This document shows, in pieces, positions 37,261-47,822 of a DNA stretch of 64,000 bases (position 1 is its first letter; each line of letters begins with the position of its first letter). The position numbers and the translations under genes are program-made. Where the stretch lies: positions 313,162 through 377,161 of the forward strand of contig CAXAMN010003847.1 of NCBI GenBank assembly GCA_963970005.1, in the 5' to 3' direction. This DNA is from Durusdinium trenchii. Taxonomy: Eukaryota; Sar; Dinophyceae; Suessiales; Symbiodiniaceae. The notes under the pieces are model-generated. The model searched no databases, was not told the origin of the DNA, and worked only from the letters and a program-made list of their open reading frames with translations.

Positions 37261-40200
37261 ATGCCACCTTTACAGGCACCCAAGAAGAAAAAAGGTATTG
37301 ATGGGTCTTGAATGGATGAACACTGCACACACCATCAACTACCATTTCACTCATCGCACAGCTTGTGAACTGTTTCTTCAAGGTTTTTGGACCACAGTGA
37401 GGGTTTTCGCTCGACCTGTCTACGATGGGTAAGCGTGGCAGCCAAGCTACGCCGCCGTCGTCGGGCAAGTCGCAAAGGGTTGGCCTTCAGCTGGGCCCAT
37501 GGAGCAGCAAGATGTGGCTAACTGCCCAGACCCTCTTATGAAAGATTACAACCAGGAATCTCAATCAGACCCCTTTGTGAAACATAATGTGTAGAATCCA
37601 GAAGTTGTGCAAGAGGGATATTTGTTGCAAATGATTGTTTGGGTACAACCCGATGAACCTCACCTGGTGAAGCTTAGGAATTTCGATCCAGCGAAGGATG
37701 AACACCCAGTTGCGTGGCTGTTGAAGAATGCTAAGCCCGAGCTCTTTACTCCTCTTCATGAGTGGCTTTGCAGTGTCGTGGGGAAAGCAGTGCAGCATCC
37801 TCAAAGCCTCACCATACCGGACAAGTGGGCAAAGTTTCCAAAACATGTTGAACCTTCACTCCAACAATCCCGGGGGAATAATCCGGCCCCTGTTCAGGAC
37901 GCGGAGGTGAAGACTGTGATGGAGATCCCCACTTTGGCATTCACCCCAAAGTTGCCTTCCGATGGATTGCCGATGCTCGGGGACTGGCTGTCGACAGCCT
38001 ACTCAATCTGGGGCCTGGGCTATGAGCGCTTTCGCGAAACCATAGAGTTCAAACCTGTCGACGCAAGCAGGGGGGGCCAGCCCATGGACTTTGGAGTCCT
38101 GGAAGTTGTGAAGGGATGTGGGAGATCTTCTATTCTCTTGTATTCCCTTTTCTACACCTACCTCTGTCTTCAGAAGGGGCTGACGCCAGAAGAGCTCGAA
38201 GACTTTCGAAAGTGACCTGGTATGGCTTTAGATAGTTGTTGGGTATAGTTGGGTCGCCTTTGGACCAACCAAGTTCCCCAAAATCCAAAGGTGATGGTGG
38301 GGTCGCCATCGTCGCCTTTCACATAATCAGTCTTAGCTGAAGAGTTCAGGGCTCCATTGATCAGACTGGCTAGATCCTGGGTTCTTACGAATAATGAAAT
38401 GAATTGATTCTGTAGGTCCCTGAGATGATCTTAGATGGTTGCAATACATTTCTAATAAAGAAAGTAATTACCTAAGACTGAAGGATCACGAGTAAAGGGG
38501 TCAAGATGTGAAAGGTGATGGTGGCATACCCATCGTCGCCTTTACCCAAGTTGAAACTTGGAAGCGCCAAAGGTGACGCAACTATGCTCAGATCAGGCCC
38601 ATAGGTGATGGTGAGGTCGCCACCGTCGCCTTTGTGGTCCGGTCCCCATCGTCGCCTTTGGGATGATAGTTTCTTTCTGGTAAGCTCCCCCAAAATGTTA
38701 CTATCTTGAAGAACTTGTCAGATGGAGGGATTGAGTGAGACTTGGTTGGTTGGGATTTGCAGGGGCCTTTCTCCAACCATTGGTCCTGGTTCTAAAGCAA
38801 ACCTCCAGTGGATCCCAGGTGGGTTGAAACAAGCATCTTGGTGAATGCTGTCTACATCAAGCAGGCCAATCCTTCTGACTACATCTGGAGGAGGATTCAA
38901 GTAAGTGAACAGCAAGCAGAACGCCAAAAGAAGTCGATCCTGCAGCTGTGTTTGGCTTTCCATGGTCGCACAGACCAAATCGTGAAGGAACTGGGGTGTT
39001 CCAGATTGCCTGCACTTCCCTTCACCTTAGAAGGTTTCCCGAAAAAAGTTTTCTTTTAACTGTTAAGTTTCAAGAAAACTTGGTCTGAGACAGCCTTCAT
39101 CCTATTTCCCACACCCCTGGCAGGATAATGGAACGAGCTACCAACAGGCATGGGATGTGGCCATCCAGGAGTACAACAGCTATGGGCTAGCAGCATCCAA
39201 CCCCAAGATGAGGATCGAAAAGAACCAAGCCAACCTCATGTTCGGCTTCAAGGTGATTGGACTAAATCCAAAAAGCTTCAAACATTTTAATCTTCAGTGC
39301 ACCCACACTCTCTTCCTTATCAACGACCTATACCGATACCGCACCAAACCATGTTTAAACCCCAGGTGGGCGTTTGTGATGCTGTGTGGAAGATGATCCG
39401 GCAGCACTTGGATGCGAACCGCTTTGACCAGTCAGGCCAGCAAATGTCAAATAATTGCAACCCTAAGCCTAGTGGTTTGAATCGGACTGACTGTGCCAAA
39501 CACACCTGCGTCTAAGTTAACTACCTTCCCATGTCCAGGGTTTCATTAGAACTCTGGCGCTCTATTCTCATGATGCCTCTTTGGGTTTACTACAGTATGT
39601 CATGTGGCCTTCCCCTGTGCAGCTTTTCATCGAGAAACGCTTCTTCATCCGCGGTGGTTCTTGAATGGCAAGCCTAAAGGACCAGAGGTGGAGGGCATCT
39701 TTGCAGAGATGCTCACAATGAATGAGGGGAAGCAGCATATCTTCATGCAGCGGGTGCTGTTCATCTTCGAAGTGACGAAGCAAAAAGCTGGCAAGGCTCA
39801 GGTGCTGCGCATGCCTGTGTCACAATGGGCCTTGGAGTGCGACATTTGTTGCATGGCCGGGTATGTCCTGGAGCAAATGCAGCATCACAAGAACTCTGAC
39901 AACTTGATTGTGTTCCCTGAGGAGACCATCAAGTTAGTGATGAATCGCCTCATTGAGGGATGCCTGGTCTCATTTAAACTTTTTGAAGGATCCTGTGTTG
40001 GCTGAAAATAGTATCAACCTGCCTGACTGCTTGTTTTGGCTGTCAAGGCTCTGCTATGTTTGAGGATCCATACCTTCTTGGCCACCTTGTTTATTTTTCA
40101 AAGTAGAGGCTAGCAAATCTCACAATGGTGGGAGAGCTTTGAACGTGTTACTCACTCCTTGATCCCTGAGGGATTTCCATGAAGAGCTCAAGCCAATGCT

Positions 40201-43200
40201 TGAGGGAAGGGATCCTGGCTTCAGCCCTGAGATGTGTTCGATGTGGGCCGACCATCTCCCTGCTGCTGCTGCTCCATCTGATGGGTCCGAACTGGTGAAA
40301 GCGGATGAGACCCTGGACAGCTTAACCAAGCAGAACTTCAAGCTTCAATTTGAAGCAGATGCCTTGGCACTGGCTCGTGATGCTGCTCAGTTGGCTCGGC
40401 TGTATACTGAGGAATCCAAATCGGAGCGAACAAGTCGAGTAGCCAAGGTGTGACATCTTCGACAGGAGAATCACATTGGTTCCACTTTGGCGGCACAGTT
40501 TATGAGCAATAACTGCCACCACAGAGCAGGAACTCCGACTGAGCTTCAAGAAGAGCTCATGAAGGCAAGACCATTTTGTTGGAGGGGTGGGTGTCAGAAA
40601 AGTGTTAAGCTTTCAGGCAGCAATGTCACAACAGTCAATTTCTTCTTGAAATCATCTTGCTCCCTGACTGTTTTTCTTTCACCCCTTTTTCGCCAATCTT
40701 TTGGGTGATACATGTCCTCCACACACAAATCAAACCAACACAAATTAAATCTCTTTGCAATAAGAAAGCTACTTGCAAGAGTCATGCCCCTCAGTTTGTC
40801 ACCAAGCTGAAAGCGGACAACGGGTCGTTGATCATTTGGCTGGACTACATGAAGCTTGGTAGGCTTTCCACCCAGGATCTCAACGTGACGATGGATTGCG
40901 TCCGCAAGGCTCTGGCCTCCATGCCAGAACGCGGAGTTTGCTTTGCAATCGCGCCGCACCTTGTATCAGATCGTCGGAGTGGGCTGCGGGCTGAAATGAG
41001 GAGACTCAAGTTGTTTATAGAAAAAGGTGCACCCTCATACACACACAATATACCATCTTCTTTTGAAAGAATAAGATCGTACAGCTTCGGACTGGAATGA
41101 TGGGAGCAGTCTCACTCTTTTTATTATCAGGTAGGTTTGACAGCAAACCTCTTACTATCCCCTGAAGCTTTATGTTTTCATGGCTGGCTGGGACTTTTGG
41201 AAAAATAGGGACCTATAATAGGAAGAATACCTTCTGATGTGGTCAGGAGGATCGAAGACAAAATGGATGCCAAGAAGTTGTATGCTGAAAGCATCACGCT
41301 ACGGTGTGATGTGGCCCCGGCCACAAAGAAGGTTCATCTTTGCTACCCTGCTTGGCTGATCTTCGCTGATGGATGTCTTGACTCCAACATTTGGAGAGCA
41401 TCTCAACTGATGTCAGAGAGGCTGGGTGGAGTAAAAGTCCAAACCAATCATTCTCATTAAAACATATCACTAAACGATTTCTTCGTACTTGGGTTGCTCA
41501 ATGTTTTGGTCTAATGACAGAGGGTTTTCATAGCAATATGATTGTGCCCAAAAGTTTTTGAATCTGAAGCAAGGCTTCAAACACTTGTTCAGGACTCCAC
41601 GCGACTTGCTGCCATGGACCCCTGAGCACATGTACGTTGTGCCAACGGGCCGGGACGCCGTACCACATGCATCGGAAGGGGTCAGGCCTGGCTTTTGCAA
41701 AACATGTCAAAGGGACCACTGACAATCGGATGTTGTAGATTTACTCTACAATGGGTAATGATCTTTAATGTTTTGTGGCAGGGAGCAAATCTAATGGCCT
41801 GGCATAGTTTTCGGAGATGAGGCATGTCCTATCATGTCTGGAGTCTGGAGGTCTTTGAGTGATGTGCAAGAGACTGCTCAACTTCTCGCTGGAGAAGCAC
41901 TTCCTCAATCCGTGATTGCATCCTTGCTGAAAGGCAGCGAAGCTCATTCTTTGATTGGGGTTGTCAACCTCACACCTTATGAGGGGAACTTGGAGCTTTC
42001 GATGATCAAGAGCTCCATTGAGAAGCAAATGCACACCTTCCGAAGCCTTTCATTGAGTACGGATCTAACACTGATCCAGCATTGTGAGAGGGAATGCGCC
42101 ATGTTCCTCTTTGAGGACCCCGCACTTGTGTAAGAAATTTGCAACATGTTCTCGAGCATGTTTTATAGCATGTTGTATCACACCCAGCCCAGGGAGTTTG
42201 CCCTGAGCTTAAGTCCAATTCCAAGATTAAATATTAACAATGAACACCGGGCTGCCCCTTCCATATTGATCTGGCCAAGAAAGGTTATGAATATATACTT
42301 TTCCATTGGTTTGAAAGAAGGAAAGGCCAAACAGACCCAAACCCAGTCAGACCCATCAACCTCAGATCTAGCTTGCTCTTGACTATGCTGCCAGGATTGG
42401 AAGCGGGGTGGCAAAACGATGGGCAATGTGAGGCCCTATGACCCTACACCACCTCCTGTAGACAAGGTGGACCTCAGCTCTTACCCCTTGAAGCTTGCCA
42501 AGCTCTCTCTGAACAACAAAGCGAAAGGGATCAAGAAGTATGTCATTGAGCTTTCCAATGAAGTTCGCGGCCTACACTTGGAGAACCCGCTGTTTGCTCC
42601 CCAATGGCGCAGCCTCATCCAAGACTTCGACAAGAAGCTGCCATGGATTGTGTTTAAACACATTTTCCAATTTCAGGGGCATAAAAAACAACTGGACCTT
42701 ATTCTATTTGGTGATCCATGGTCCCGTGCTGACTTGTATCAAATGGGCATTTAGGTTTGTATCCGATGTGCCCTTAGGTTTTGTGGGGGCTCTGGAAGCT
42801 GTCCAGACCCTTCCAACCACCCTGCTGCACCTGTGGAAGATGCAGCTCCCAAGCCCTTCTCCTTGGAACCTGACACACTGGAGGGGTTGCTTGAGCAGTA
42901 TGTGGTGGAAAACAAAGTGCCAGCTCGTGAACCAGGATGCATGCTCATGCTTACTTCGGCCAAAAGGCGGGATGGAAGCTCAGTCGAAATGCTCGAGAAC
43001 CAGAAAATGAAGCTTTGGCTGGTATCTAGGCTAAAGGAGGTGTGTCATTTGATGGTTTTGGTAGCATTACCGCCTCAACCTAGCTGTCAGAAACTAAGTA
43101 ATCAGAAGCCATCAGTCTCTTGAAATCTGTCAACCTTTCAACTGATCCATCTATCAACCTATCACTCAATGGGTCAAGCCATCAATCAATCTGTTGATCA

Positions 43201-45608
43201 ATTGAGCGTAGTAAGTAGCCCAATCAAACAAACGCACAGCCAACTAAAAGACAGTGGAACAATGAAGTGAAGATGCAAAGAAAATAGCTAAACAAGCAAG
43301 CAACAAAAGACTAGAGGACAAAAACAACAAAAGACTAGAGGACAAATATCCCTTTTAAAACAAAACATTTCAAGACATAACATAAACTTCATCAGCTGAG
43401 GTCTCACACCAAGACTTCGAGCTCGGCTGTGGAGAGTTCCAACTTGCACATGGCAAGTCCTCCTGGCTGTCCCGGGAGAAATACCAGAAGCTCATGCGCG
43501 AGGGTGGAGGCTTGGTTCTTGCTGGTACTCTTGTGGAACCATGCTGACATGTGAGCTTTGCAAGTCTCGGTTGCTCACATGTTCCCACTCTGATGTCTAC
43601 ATTTCGACGCTCTTTGCTGCAGGTGTTCCAGGCTTTTAGGTAGTAGGTGTTTGGGTAGAAAGCAACATGGCTGATGCTACCATTTCGCTAGCTGATATCT
43701 TGGCCAAACATGGTCTCCAGCAGGACAGCTTCGTGGAGCAAAACATAGCTGTTTGATATTTTATCGGCGCTGTTTGATTTCAACACGCTTGCTGTTGCCA
43801 AAGTCTCTTTGGAGTTTGAAAGAGGCACAACAGTGAGAAACATTCTGGATTCTTTGTTTTGCTGGGTGGCAGTTCTTCTTTTTGTTCCCCTAGCAAACCA
43901 GGACCTGGAGAAAATGTTATCAAGCAGCCCAGGGTCGACCCAGACCCCGCCGGGACAGATCGCTCGCGCCTCAAGACTTCCAGTCAATCCAATCTCCTGC
44001 CAGAGATGTTTCACTCATTTCCATCGTTTCCTTGTTTCCGAGTGTTTTGCCGGCATCTTTACTTCTAAGTCTAGGACAAACCAAAAGCACCATATTTAAG
44101 ACATTGTTCCTTCTGTTAATGGACAGACATTCAAAAGATGCAGCAAGACTTGGTATTAAAGGGTCGTGCAATTCAATTAGGGTTACATCTGGAAAATGAC
44201 TCACTGAAGAGTAAATGTAACATGGAATCTCATCTTTCCATGATCATTTGACCAAGCAATCGGACCCTAACTTTTGCAGTCTGCTGCAGGTTCAAAATCG
44301 CACTCCAGATGGTGCATCCACTGGACTGAAGGGCTCTCCTCCGTCCGCAGCAGCGCTGCCTATGCGAACCTTAAATTCAGCTGGGGGTTCTAACCATCAG
44401 AAAATGGAACCGGAGGTCAAACAAGAGCTGAGGGCCAAGGTCACTGATGCCATGTCACAGGTGAACCAAGAGAAAAAAACAGCAGCTAACTTAGCAAAAT
44501 CGATCAAGCAAAGGATTGCTTCGCCTGAGGCTGAACCAAAGGCAAAGGCGAGGGCAAGGGGAAAGGCGAAGGCAAAGGCAAAAGCTGGAAGCAATGGGGA
44601 TGGGGATGAGGAAGCTGCTAAGAGTCGTAAGGGAAAGAAAGGAAAAGGAGAGCCTTCTACTGAGCCTACTAAGCCAACTGACTCGGGAAACAAGAAACGT
44701 GGGCGGGCTGCTCCAAAGCCAAAAGCAAAAGCACGTGTCTCTAAGAAGGCTAAGGCCTGGTTTGTTTTTGCTCTGTGACAAACATACAAAGAACTTTTTC
44801 TGAGATGTGGAGACCATGACTCGTTGTTTTCTAGTCATTATTCTGACGCCCTGTTGGCATGCATGGTGCTCCCTGAGACCATGGCCGCTGGCAAGAAGGC
44901 AGCCGATGCTGAGGTTCAGGCCTCAGAAAACATGTCAATGTCATAAGTCTCAAGTGAAGGAATATGACATGCTTGTAATTAACATCATGGGGCGAGGTTT
45001 AACACAGGCCCTTCGTTAACAGTAACATGGAAACATAATGAAACATATGGGCCATATGGCCATATGGATACCATTCCCCTCATCACCAGATCCACCAGCT
45101 GGATGATCAGGCTGAGGAGGAGAATTCCCTGGACTCTGAAGAGTCAACGACGTTGGAGCTTGGCCATTGGGACAAGAAGGAGGACGAGGAGGAGGAGGAG
45201 GAGGAGGCTGAGTCTGAGGAGATTCAGGATCCTGGCCAGTCAGATTCCAAGGCGTCTGGTGGGGAATCCATTCGTTCCATCTACTGGGCGGTGATCCATG
45301 AAGAGCAGAAGAAAATCAAGAAAGCGAATCCTGACATGAAGGCTTCTGAGGTCTTGAAGCTTGCCAGAGCTTCGTGCTTTGGATGCATTCAGGTGGCAAC
45401 TAGTGACCTCTCATTGACGTTATTGAGCTGTTTTCCCATCAAGGAATCCCACTGGTCAATCAAATTGCAGTTTCTTTTGAGTGTGACAAGGTGGGAGGAC
45501 CATCCTGCCCGCTTGAATGCCATGAAGAACATGAGCAATTCGGAGCTGAGCCGGAGGCGATTGAAGCCTGGACAGGACAGGTCTTCTGCCAAAAAGGGCA
45601 AGAAGTAG
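37261..45608 (+). CDS. Gene 3 of the transposon: long exon chain, unknown function, interrupted (right copy)
   Basis: The start MPPLQAPKKKK (37261-37294, GT donor) joins in frame to 37434 (QPSYAAVVGQVAKGWPSAGP). Further exon frames on the same strand lie near 37595-38215 (KWAKFPKHVEP, GWLST-type segments), 38818-38985, 39125-39258, 39366-39447, 39600-40000, 40170-40560 (coiled coil), 40800-41020, 41250-41450, 41580-41690, 41834-42130, 42385-42680, 42790-43038, 43396-43550, 44310-44758 (basic), 44840-44945 and 45085-45608 (acidic then HMG-like). It begins 69 bp after the methyltransferase stop. I do not recognise the first two thirds. It may be one polyprotein-like gene or several. In the right copy a TGA (40451-40453) interrupts the coiled-coil exon. 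A second in-frame TAG (37592-37594) occurs in both copies and may lie in a 39-nt GA-AG intron. Confidence 0.5.
37592..37594 (+). other. In-frame TAG shared by both copies in gene 3
   Basis: The frame of MEQQDVANCPDPLMKDYNQ continues through a TAG into NPEVVQEGYLLQMIVW. Removing 37556-37594 as a 39-nt GA-AG intron, or a longer GT-AG one ending at the same AG, restores the frame. Both copies carry it, so it is not a recent lesion. Confidence 0.45.
38287..38319. repeat. 33-bp imperfect hairpin repeat, unit 1, in a gene 3 intron
   Basis: It starts AAAGGTGATGGTGG and ends CCATCGTCGCCTTT, so the two halves are near-complementary. Two further 33-bp units follow in the same intron. The left copy has it at 4686-4718. 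Confidence 0.7.
38511..38543. repeat. 33-bp imperfect hairpin repeat, unit 2
   Basis: It has the same arms as unit 1 (AAAGGTGATGGTGG ... CCATCGTCGCCTTT) with a different 5-base centre. The left-copy counterpart is at 4462-4494. Confidence 0.7.
38601..38659. repeat. 33-bp hairpin repeat unit 3 plus a following half unit
   Basis: The full unit is 38601-38633 (ATAGGTGATGGTG ... CCACCGTCGCCTTT). A lone right half, CCATCGTCGCCTTT, lies at 38646-38659. Additional half units occur near 38252-38264 and 38567-38580. Confidence 0.6.
40451..40453 (+). other. Nonsense codon in the coiled-coil exon, right copy only
   Basis: The right copy reads GTG TGA CAT where the left copy reads GTG TGC CAT in a frame that is otherwise open and clearly coding on both sides. 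The single C-to-A change (coding strand) truncates gene 3 unless the exon is skipped. Confidence 0.75.
44310..44758 (+). other. Lys/Ala-rich basic exon of gene 3
   Basis: An open frame starting near KMEPEVKQELRAKVTDAMSQ continues into repeated Lys-Ala-Lys and Arg-Gly-Lys stretches (KAKARARGKAKAKAKAG; KKRGRAAPKPKAKARVSKKA) and ends at a likely GT donor near 44759. Such tails resemble histone-H1-like or dinoflagellate HLP DNA-binding tails. Nucleic-acid binding is an inference from composition. Confidence 0.55.
45085..45608 (+). other. Acidic stretch followed by HMG-box-like domain of gene 3
   Basis: The first exon has a run of glutamates (near 45180-45210) and then IYWAVIHEEQKKIKKANPDM and KASEVLKLARA, ending at 45373 (GT donor). 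The next exon starts at 45491 and gives, across the junction, ARASWEDHPARLNAMKNM, then a Lys-rich end and a TAG stop at 45606-45608. The spacing of aromatic, Lys-rich and NPD motifs resembles an HMG/YABBY-type box, which suggests DNA binding or chromatin bending. The frame joins cleanly, so the exon pair is well supported; the domain name is tentative. Confidence 0.5.
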
Positions 45609-45611
45609 GAT

Positions 45612-46601
45612 TTTTGATGAGCCTGTGGAGCAATTCGGGTTTGTCAAGCGATGCCCACTCAGAGCATCATGCGAATCTGGTTTGGATTCCCTGCCACAGC
45701 GCAGAGAGTTGAAGCGCAAGATGGAGTGGGGCTTGGTATCCGATCATAGCATTTAGAGCTTAGACCATCTCTGGGGAGAAGGGAAAAGGATGGAAAAGGA
45801 TTCAATTTACAGGCTTGAGCTGTTTGGCACTCAATGTCAACTCTCATTGACGAGCTGTTTTGCATTTTGACTGCTGGCCCTGGCACAGTAAAGTACTAGT
45901 TGTGCAGGTGACACGCTTTCGCACACGATTCCAGCCGCTTGGAAGCACGACCTGTCGAAGGTCGTGCTTGAGATTCAGAGTGAGACAAGCAAGCAGTGCA
46001 CTGATTCGAATCCTTGCAGCATCCGTGCCCTCCTCCATGAACTAGAAGAAGAGGGGCTGGTGGATACCAAGCTCCATGGTCATCAGGTTGATCGTCCGGA
46101 GCTGGAGTCTGGTGATGGTGACTTGAATGAAGGGAATGTGTACATAATAGATGCGCTATCATGTTCTAGCTCAAAAAGCAACAAATTCCTAAACATTGCC
46201 TCATACAGGTCTCTTGAAGCCATTAGGAGATAAGAACCTAAGGAGATGATTTCTTTGTGGTGAAGCAAAACGGCCCTGCAGTCTTTGCCTACACACCGGG
46301 TGTGGGCAATTTGAAGTGGTCATCCTTGGCAAGCGCTTTCCCACTGGAGGCTGTGTTCAGGGTCCAAAACAAAACGCATCACAATATGTCATAGTTGTGC
46401 AGTTGGGCTGAACACTTCTTCCTATTTTGCATGTGGATGTGATAACCACCTGCTTACAACATTTGGCAGGTCCTGGATGCCAGTCCTATCCTTTGTCGGT
46501 ATTGGCGCGTAGCTTACTTGAAGGCAGAAAAAGAAGCTCGGATTAAACATGAGGCATCTTACATCTTGTTTTGTTCTCTCTTCAACCAGTTAGAGATCTG
46601 A
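45612..46601 (+). CDS. Last exon group of the transposon (end of gene 3 or a fourth gene)
   Basis: After the HMG-like exon, coding frames continue on the plus strand: FDEPVEQFGFVKRCPLRA (about 45612-45735), WKHDLSKVVLEIQSETSK with a Glu-rich end (about 45908-46130), FFVVKQNGPAVFAYTPGVG (about 46245-46365) and LDASPILCRYWRVAYLKAEK (about 46470-46601), ending at TGA 46599-46601. Splice joins were not resolved, so it is open whether this belongs to gene 3. No family recognised. The terminal repeat begins 481 bp later. Confidence 0.4.
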
Positions 46602-47082
46602 CTGGCTGGGCTGCCCTGCAATGAACAGCTGAGGAGCTGATGCCACGCAGCTTCGATGCACATGGCAACACCAATTCCCAAAACGCAATTGAGGGTCCGG
46701 GTGCAACTGAAATGCTGTGTTGCTACTCTGAGGCAAGCCATTATACTATCTTCGGCAAGCCCAGTCTCTGAAAGCGCAGGGTGTGCTGAGATTGATTTGA
46801 GACCGGCTCATCTTCATGACTTCATTTTGGATGTGGTCTTGAGCAGCGTTGTAAAACATGTTCAAGCCTCCTTCAAAACACAGCTAGCTGAAAAATGTTT
46901 GGTGAATGAAGTTTCCACTACTGGTTACAGCAACCGCTGCACAAGCATTCTAGGGGTACACGTGTGAACACGTGTGTGTGAGACCAAACCACTCTGGTCT
47001 TGAGAGCGAAAAACAGCAAGGCTCCGCAGCTGCAAAGGGTTTTCATGTGACAAGCCCCAACCACAAACATGCAGAGCTATCC

Positions 47083-47126
47083 CTCGATTAAAATGAAATT
47101 GGCCTCGTTTGTCATGAAACTTACTT
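47083..47126 (-). repeat. Right terminal inverted repeat of the right copy
   Basis: Read on the minus strand it begins AAGTAAGTTTCATGAC and aligns without gaps to 29677-29720 (33 of 44 matches). It closes the element after the last coding exons, about 480 bp downstream of the final stop candidate at 46601. Confidence 0.8.
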
Positions 47127-47130
47127 CACC
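47127..47130. repeat. Target-site duplication CACC, right side
   Basis: CACC directly follows the right terminal repeat and repeats the 4 bases at 29673-29676. The match does not extend further. Confidence 0.6.
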
Positions 47131-47537
47131 ATAAACCTGGACCATGCATCAATTGTTCGTCAATGAACCCCACACCAAGTCTGACTCTGCTTTTCCACAT
47201 GGTCCCTTTATTCATGTTAGAAGACGGAAGAGATGAGGGGATGTATGCAGATGCCATTTGACTTACCTGCTTGTGATGTTTCTGCGCACTTGGGACGACT
47301 CGAAGCGAACCCACCGAAGCAACACTGGCCTCTCGACGCCGGATTGGTCGGATTCCGCACGTCGGACCTCATGGGGGGGGACCGTTGGTCAGGACCTCAT
47401 GGACGATCTCAGTGAGCGCTTTCCAGGAGCGAAACCTACCCAGGAAAAGTGGATCACCCAAACCTGGGGGACTGGTAGAAACCACATTGCCCTCATTTTA
47501 CTGGGGATGGTCATACAAAACCAATGCTTAAGGAGGT

Positions 47538-47575
47538 AAAAGATCAGGTTTTACTGGGTCTTTGGACTTGTAGGG
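47538..47575. repeat. Dispersed 40-bp repeat, second good member
   Basis: It shares CAGGTTTTACTGGGTC and GGACTTGTAGGG with 23101-23140, with a short indel between them. Confidence 0.55.
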
Positions 47576-47582
47576 TTGACAG

Positions 47583-47822
47583 ATGGCACAGGTGGGAAAA
47601 GGTGAACTGTTGTTTTTGAGGGAACCGCATCGGGAGTCCGGTCCGAAATCGGAGGCGGCGAAAGAGGCTTCGTTGTCCTCTCATGTTTGTGTTTTGTTGG
47701 AGCAGTCGTTTTGTGTCCAAGGGAAGGAAGCACAGGGGAGTTCTGCTTCAGAAGTTTCTATCTTTAGTCAGCTTGTCGGACAAACCCAAATAAATGAGAA
47801 ACTTTTGGGAGCAATAAAATAA
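47583..47822 (+). CDS. Unrecognised small open frame (79 aa)
   Basis: An ATG opens MAQVGKGELLFLREPHRESG and the frame continues with protein-like composition (SIFSQLVGQTQINEKLLGAI) to TAA. No domain or splice context confirms it. It starts 5 bp after the dispersed repeat at 47538. Confidence 0.25.
   Translation: MAQVGKGELLFLREPHRESGPKSEAAKEASLSSHVCVLLEQSFCVQGKEAQGSSASEVSIFSQLVGQTQINEKLLGAIK

Larger units (their letters stand above)
29677..47126 (+). mobile_element. Complete giant TIR DNA transposon (right copy, 17,450 bp) carrying a C5 DNA methyltransferase
   Basis: The element is bounded by two 44-bp ends that are inverted repeats of each other (33 of 44 positions match; both begin AAGTAA when read inward). 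It is flanked on each side by the same 4 bases, CACC. The second copy in the window breaks homology at exactly the same base as the left end, which independently fixes that boundary. All recognisable exons inside are on the plus strand: a DUF7869-like putative transposase, a C5 cytosine methyltransferase, a long gene with basic, coiled-coil and HMG-like parts, and a last exon group near the right end. Introns use GT, GC and GA donors. By size and by the intron-rich, multi-gene cargo it resembles giant eukaryotic DNA transposons more than ordinary cut-and-paste elements. The family name is unknown to me. The TIR, duplication and boundary evidence is direct; mobility is inferred. Confidence 0.85.

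Noticed and set aside
38251..38659. CRISPR array
   Set aside because: The repeats are self-complementary hairpins with irregular spacing, in a eukaryotic intron, with no cas genes.
1..43004. Palindromic gene amplicon or plastid-type inverted repeat
   Set aside because: The inner boundary coincides with a transposon terminal repeat, and the right copy extends to a matching repeat and target duplication at 47126. Two transposon copies explain it better.
29677..47126. LTR or LINE retrotransposon carrying a methyltransferase
   Set aside because: No direct long terminal repeats, poly-A tail, reverse transcriptase or integrase of retroviral type was seen; the ends are inverted repeats.
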